This document shows, in pieces, positions 62,283 to 64,000 of a stretch of 64,000 nt of DNA; the stretch's first letter is position 1; each line of letters opens with the position of its first letter. The stretch lies in NCBI GenBank assembly GCA_041737835.1, contig JBGSQY010000049.1. One strand, given 5' to 3'. The notes beneath the pieces were generated by a model. The model was not told the origin of the DNA. It ran no database searches and was given only the letters and a program-made list of their open reading frames with translations. This DNA comes from Bythopirellula sp041737835. Its GTDB lineage: Bacteria; Planctomycetota; Planctomycetia; Pirellulales; Lacipirellulaceae. A program made the translations under genes and the position numbers.

Positions 62283-62807
62283 ATGGTGCAGCGGCTCTGT
62301 AACCACGCGGCCTTGGTGGTGCTCGGCATATTTGTCGGCATGGTCGTAGCTGTTGGCTGGTACGGTTTGGGCCAAGGCACCCAAGTTCAAGCCACCGCCA
62401 CCCACGGCGAGGCAAACTTCGCCATCGCCACCGGCTTTGTCGACATGGAAATCGAGGCGTTTTACTTTCTCGACTTTCTCACGGGCGATCTCCGTGCTGC
62501 CGTCGTCAGTCGCCGCACGGGGGAATTTGTCTCCTTCTTTGAGAAGAATATTTTGGCAGACTTTGGCACGCTCCCCAAGAACCCCAAATTTTTGATGGTC
62601 ACCGGCATGGCCAACATCCCGCGTGGCCAGGCGGCCTACCAAATCGGCAACAGCCTGATTTACATCGCCGAGGCTTCAGGCGGAACGGTGAATGCCTATG
62701 CTTTGCCTTGGAACTCCACGTTGAACAACAAAGGCGAACCGCAACGAGGCAGTTTCGTGCGTGTGGCGGGTGGCTCGTTCCGCACGGCCTTTGTTCGCGA
62801 TGAATGA
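62283..62807 (+). CDS. Uncharacterised membrane-anchored protein
   Basis: A 174-residue protein with one N-terminal hydrophobic segment (ALVVLGIFVGMVVAVGWYGLG) and a beta-rich remainder (NFAIATGFVDMEIEAFYFLDFLTGDLRAAVVSRRTGEFVSFFEKNIL). No family is recognised. It ends 7 bases before thiS, probably in the same transcript. A role outside thiamine synthesis cannot be excluded. Confidence 0.7.
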   Translation: MVQRLCNHAALVVLGIFVGMVVAVGWYGLGQGTQVQATATHGEANFAIATGFVDMEIEAFYFLDFLTGDLRAAVVSRRTGEFVSFFEKNILADFGTLPKNPKFLMVTGMANIPRGQAAYQIGNSLIYIAEASGGTVNAYALPWNSTLNNKGEPQRGSFVRVAGGSFRTAFVRDE

Positions 62808-62814
62808 GAGAAGC

Positions 62815-63018
62815 ATGATGCAACTCACGGTTAATGGCCAACCGCGTGAACTCGCCGAGGGTTCGACAATTGCTGACTTGCTGTGCGAGTTGGAACTCGA
62901 TCCGCGCACGCTGGCCGTGGAGCGGAACTTAGATCTTGTGCCCCGCGCAAAACATGCCGAGACGCAACTTGAGGCTGGCGACCGCGTGGAAGTCGTGACC
63001 CTTGTGGGTGGCGGTTAA
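62815..63018 (+). CDS. thiS: Sulfur carrier protein ThiS
   Basis: A 67-residue ubiquitin-fold protein (MMQLTVNGQPRELAEGSTIADLL) ending in the diagnostic GG (VTLVGGG), which is adenylated and thiocarboxylated to supply sulfur for the thiazole of thiamine. Start at 62815 or 62818 (two consecutive ATGs). It is followed by thiG 45 bases later. The family usually needs ThiF, not seen here. Confidence 0.94.
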   Translation: MMQLTVNGQPRELAEGSTIADLLCELELDPRTLAVERNLDLVPRAKHAETQLEAGDRVEVVTLVGGG

Positions 63019-63063
63019 GGACAATACTAGCCGCGAATCAACGATTCGCAGGGACCCGAAAGA

Positions 63064-63900
63064 ATGGCAACTGATCTGCAAACAGAAAATTCGCTCACCA
63101 TCGGCACGCACACGCTCAACAGTCGGTTGATTGTGGGGACGGGCAAATATGCCAGCTACGCGTTGATGGGCGAATCGCTGGAACGTTCGGGCACCGATTG
63201 CATCACGGTCGCCATCCGTCGCGAGCGGTTGATTGATGCGGCTGGTAATAATCTGCTCGATTTCATCGACACCCAGCGCTACACCTTACTGCCCAACACG
63301 GCTGGGTGTTTCAATGCCGAGGATGCCATCCGTGTGGCCCGGCTAGGCCGCGAAATTTTGTTGGGTCTCGAAAATCCTGGTGCCGATTGGGTGAAGCTCG
63401 AAGTGCTGAGCGATACCAAAACACTGCTGCCAGATCCGATTGCCACTTTGGAAGCGACCGAAAAGCTCGTCGCCGAAGGCTTTCAGGTGCTGTGCTATTC
63501 GACCGATGATCCCGTGGTCGCACGGCGATTGAAAAACGCCGGGGCCACGAGCGTGATGCCCGCCGGTAGTCCGATCGGCTCGGGCCAAGGCGTGCTCAAT
63601 CCCAATAACATTCGCATTTGTTTGGAGTATCTGAAGGAAAACGACCCTGATTATCCCGTGATCGTCGATGCCGGCGTCGGCACGGCCAGCGACGTAACCA
63701 TCGCGATGGAGCTGGGCGTTGACGGCGTGCTGCTGAACACGGGCATCGCCCACGCCAAGGATCCCTTACGAATGGCCGATGCGATGCGTCACGCGACCGA
63801 AGCTGGACGACTCGCTTTCCTTTCAGGCCGCATTCCGAAAAAGCTTTACGCCACGGCCAGTAGTCCCGAAGAAGGAACGATCACCACGCGACCGCGGTAA
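63064..63900 (+). CDS. thiG: Thiazole synthase ThiG
   Basis: A 278-residue (beta/alpha)8 enzyme that forms the thiazole phosphate moiety of thiamine from DXP, ThiS-thiocarboxylate and dehydroglycine. Blocks: LTIGTHTLNSRLIVGTGKYAS, LPNTAGCFNAEDAIRVARLGRE, WVKLEVLSDTKTLLPDP (Lys for Schiff base), and MPAGSPIGSGQGVLNPNNIRI with VDAGVGTASDVTIAMELGVDGVLLNTGIAHA. Full length. A thiS-thiG pair with no thiH or thiO here. Confidence 0.96.
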   Translation: MATDLQTENSLTIGTHTLNSRLIVGTGKYASYALMGESLERSGTDCITVAIRRERLIDAAGNNLLDFIDTQRYTLLPNTAGCFNAEDAIRVARLGREILLGLENPGADWVKLEVLSDTKTLLPDPIATLEATEKLVAEGFQVLCYSTDDPVVARRLKNAGATSVMPAGSPIGSGQGVLNPNNIRICLEYLKENDPDYPVIVDAGVGTASDVTIAMELGVDGVLLNTGIAHAKDPLRMADAMRHATEAGRLAFLSGRIPKKLYATASSPEEGTITTRPR

Positions 63901-63930
63901 CAAATTCTCTCACGGCAGAATGAAGGACCG

Positions 63931-64000
63931 ATGCCGACCTCCAGTCAAATTGACGTTTCCGACATACTTGGGCCCGAGGGCTCGATTGCTCGGCGGTTGT
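63931..64000 (+). CDS. Start of a DinG-like ATP-dependent helicase (partial)
   Basis: Only 23 codons lie in the window: MPTSSQIDVSDILGPEGSIA and on. The LGPEGSIARRL start is typical for DinG-type helicases, where LGPxGxLA is followed by the YExRxxQ motif. A GAAGGA site precedes the ATG. The rest is outside the window, so this call is tentative. Confidence 0.6.
   Translation, partial: MPTSSQIDVSDILGPEGSIARRL

Overview
The window looks like a chromosomal segment of a Planctomycetes bacterium (Pirellulales-like; lineage is my inference). Pointers are a DUF1559 prepilin-like protein, several PEP-CTERM proteins with dockerin-like Ca-binding repeats, a sialate O-acetylesterase, futalosine-type menaquinone genes and long secretin-short-domain proteins. 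It has two halves with visibly different composition: about 1-34,370 is more A/T-rich and carries accessory sugar catabolism, while about 34,500-64,000 is more G/C-rich and carries mostly housekeeping genes.

The left half behaves like a genomic island. It starts directly behind the 3' half of a tRNA-Leu(CAA) gene (1-52), and a 29/30-identical copy of that tRNA's 3' end recurs at 34,341-34,370, where no intact tRNA can be built. No integrase is visible. Inside, nearly everything from 23,282 down to 3,725 lies on the minus strand: a LacI-type regulator, three paralogous PEP-CTERM proteins interleaved with a TIM-barrel-like secreted protein and a beta-helix protein, a DUF1559 protein with a coupled lipoprotein, a six-hairpin glycosidase, an SMP-30 lactonase, an SSS symporter, a Gfo/Idh/MocA oxidoreductase, a CBM9 lipoprotein, an epimerase-like SDR, an SDR dehydrogenase and an enolase-superfamily protein. 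With a plus-strand SDR (2,919-3,698) and a fumarylacetoacetate-hydrolase-family protein (519-1,373), this supplies one candidate for every step of a non-phosphorylating (Entner-Doudoroff-like) 6-deoxysugar pathway such as that for L-fucose or L-rhamnose: uptake, oxidation, lactone opening, dehydration, second oxidation and C-C cleavage. A 12-base motif (TAAACATTATTG) is repeated upstream of the LacI gene (twice) and in the 2,662-2,918 divergent promoter, with a shorter version upstream of an amine oxidase gene; it is a candidate operator.

The right part of the island (24,723-34,041) holds an amino-sugar module: an AraC regulator divergent from a tight plus-strand operon (PhyH-like dioxygenase, PIG-L deacetylase, NagB-like protein, NagB, barrel-only NagA). 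Next come a small CPxC membrane protein, a copper amine oxidase with an intact TPQ motif, a 31-codon remnant of a second NagB-like gene, and an unusual aldolase-PfkB kinase fusion.

The right half of the window contains glycolate oxidase GlcD/GlcF, a sialate O-acetylesterase, DAHP synthase, two secretin-short-domain proteins, glutamate dehydrogenase, a cNMP-binding protein, a pilus-type ATPase pair (an intact PilT-like protein and a membrane-fused GspE-like protein whose Walker A lysine is lost), hisF, glyS, a ComB-like phosphatase, a menaquinone cluster (menG/ubiE, ubiX-, ubiA-like genes and mqnE), a BAX-inhibitor-type protein, a YugP-like protease and thiS-thiG, ending in the first codons of a DinG-like helicase. 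Two small imperfect inverted repeats and one hairpin pair of the dispersed intergenic type lie between 53,850 and 56,700.
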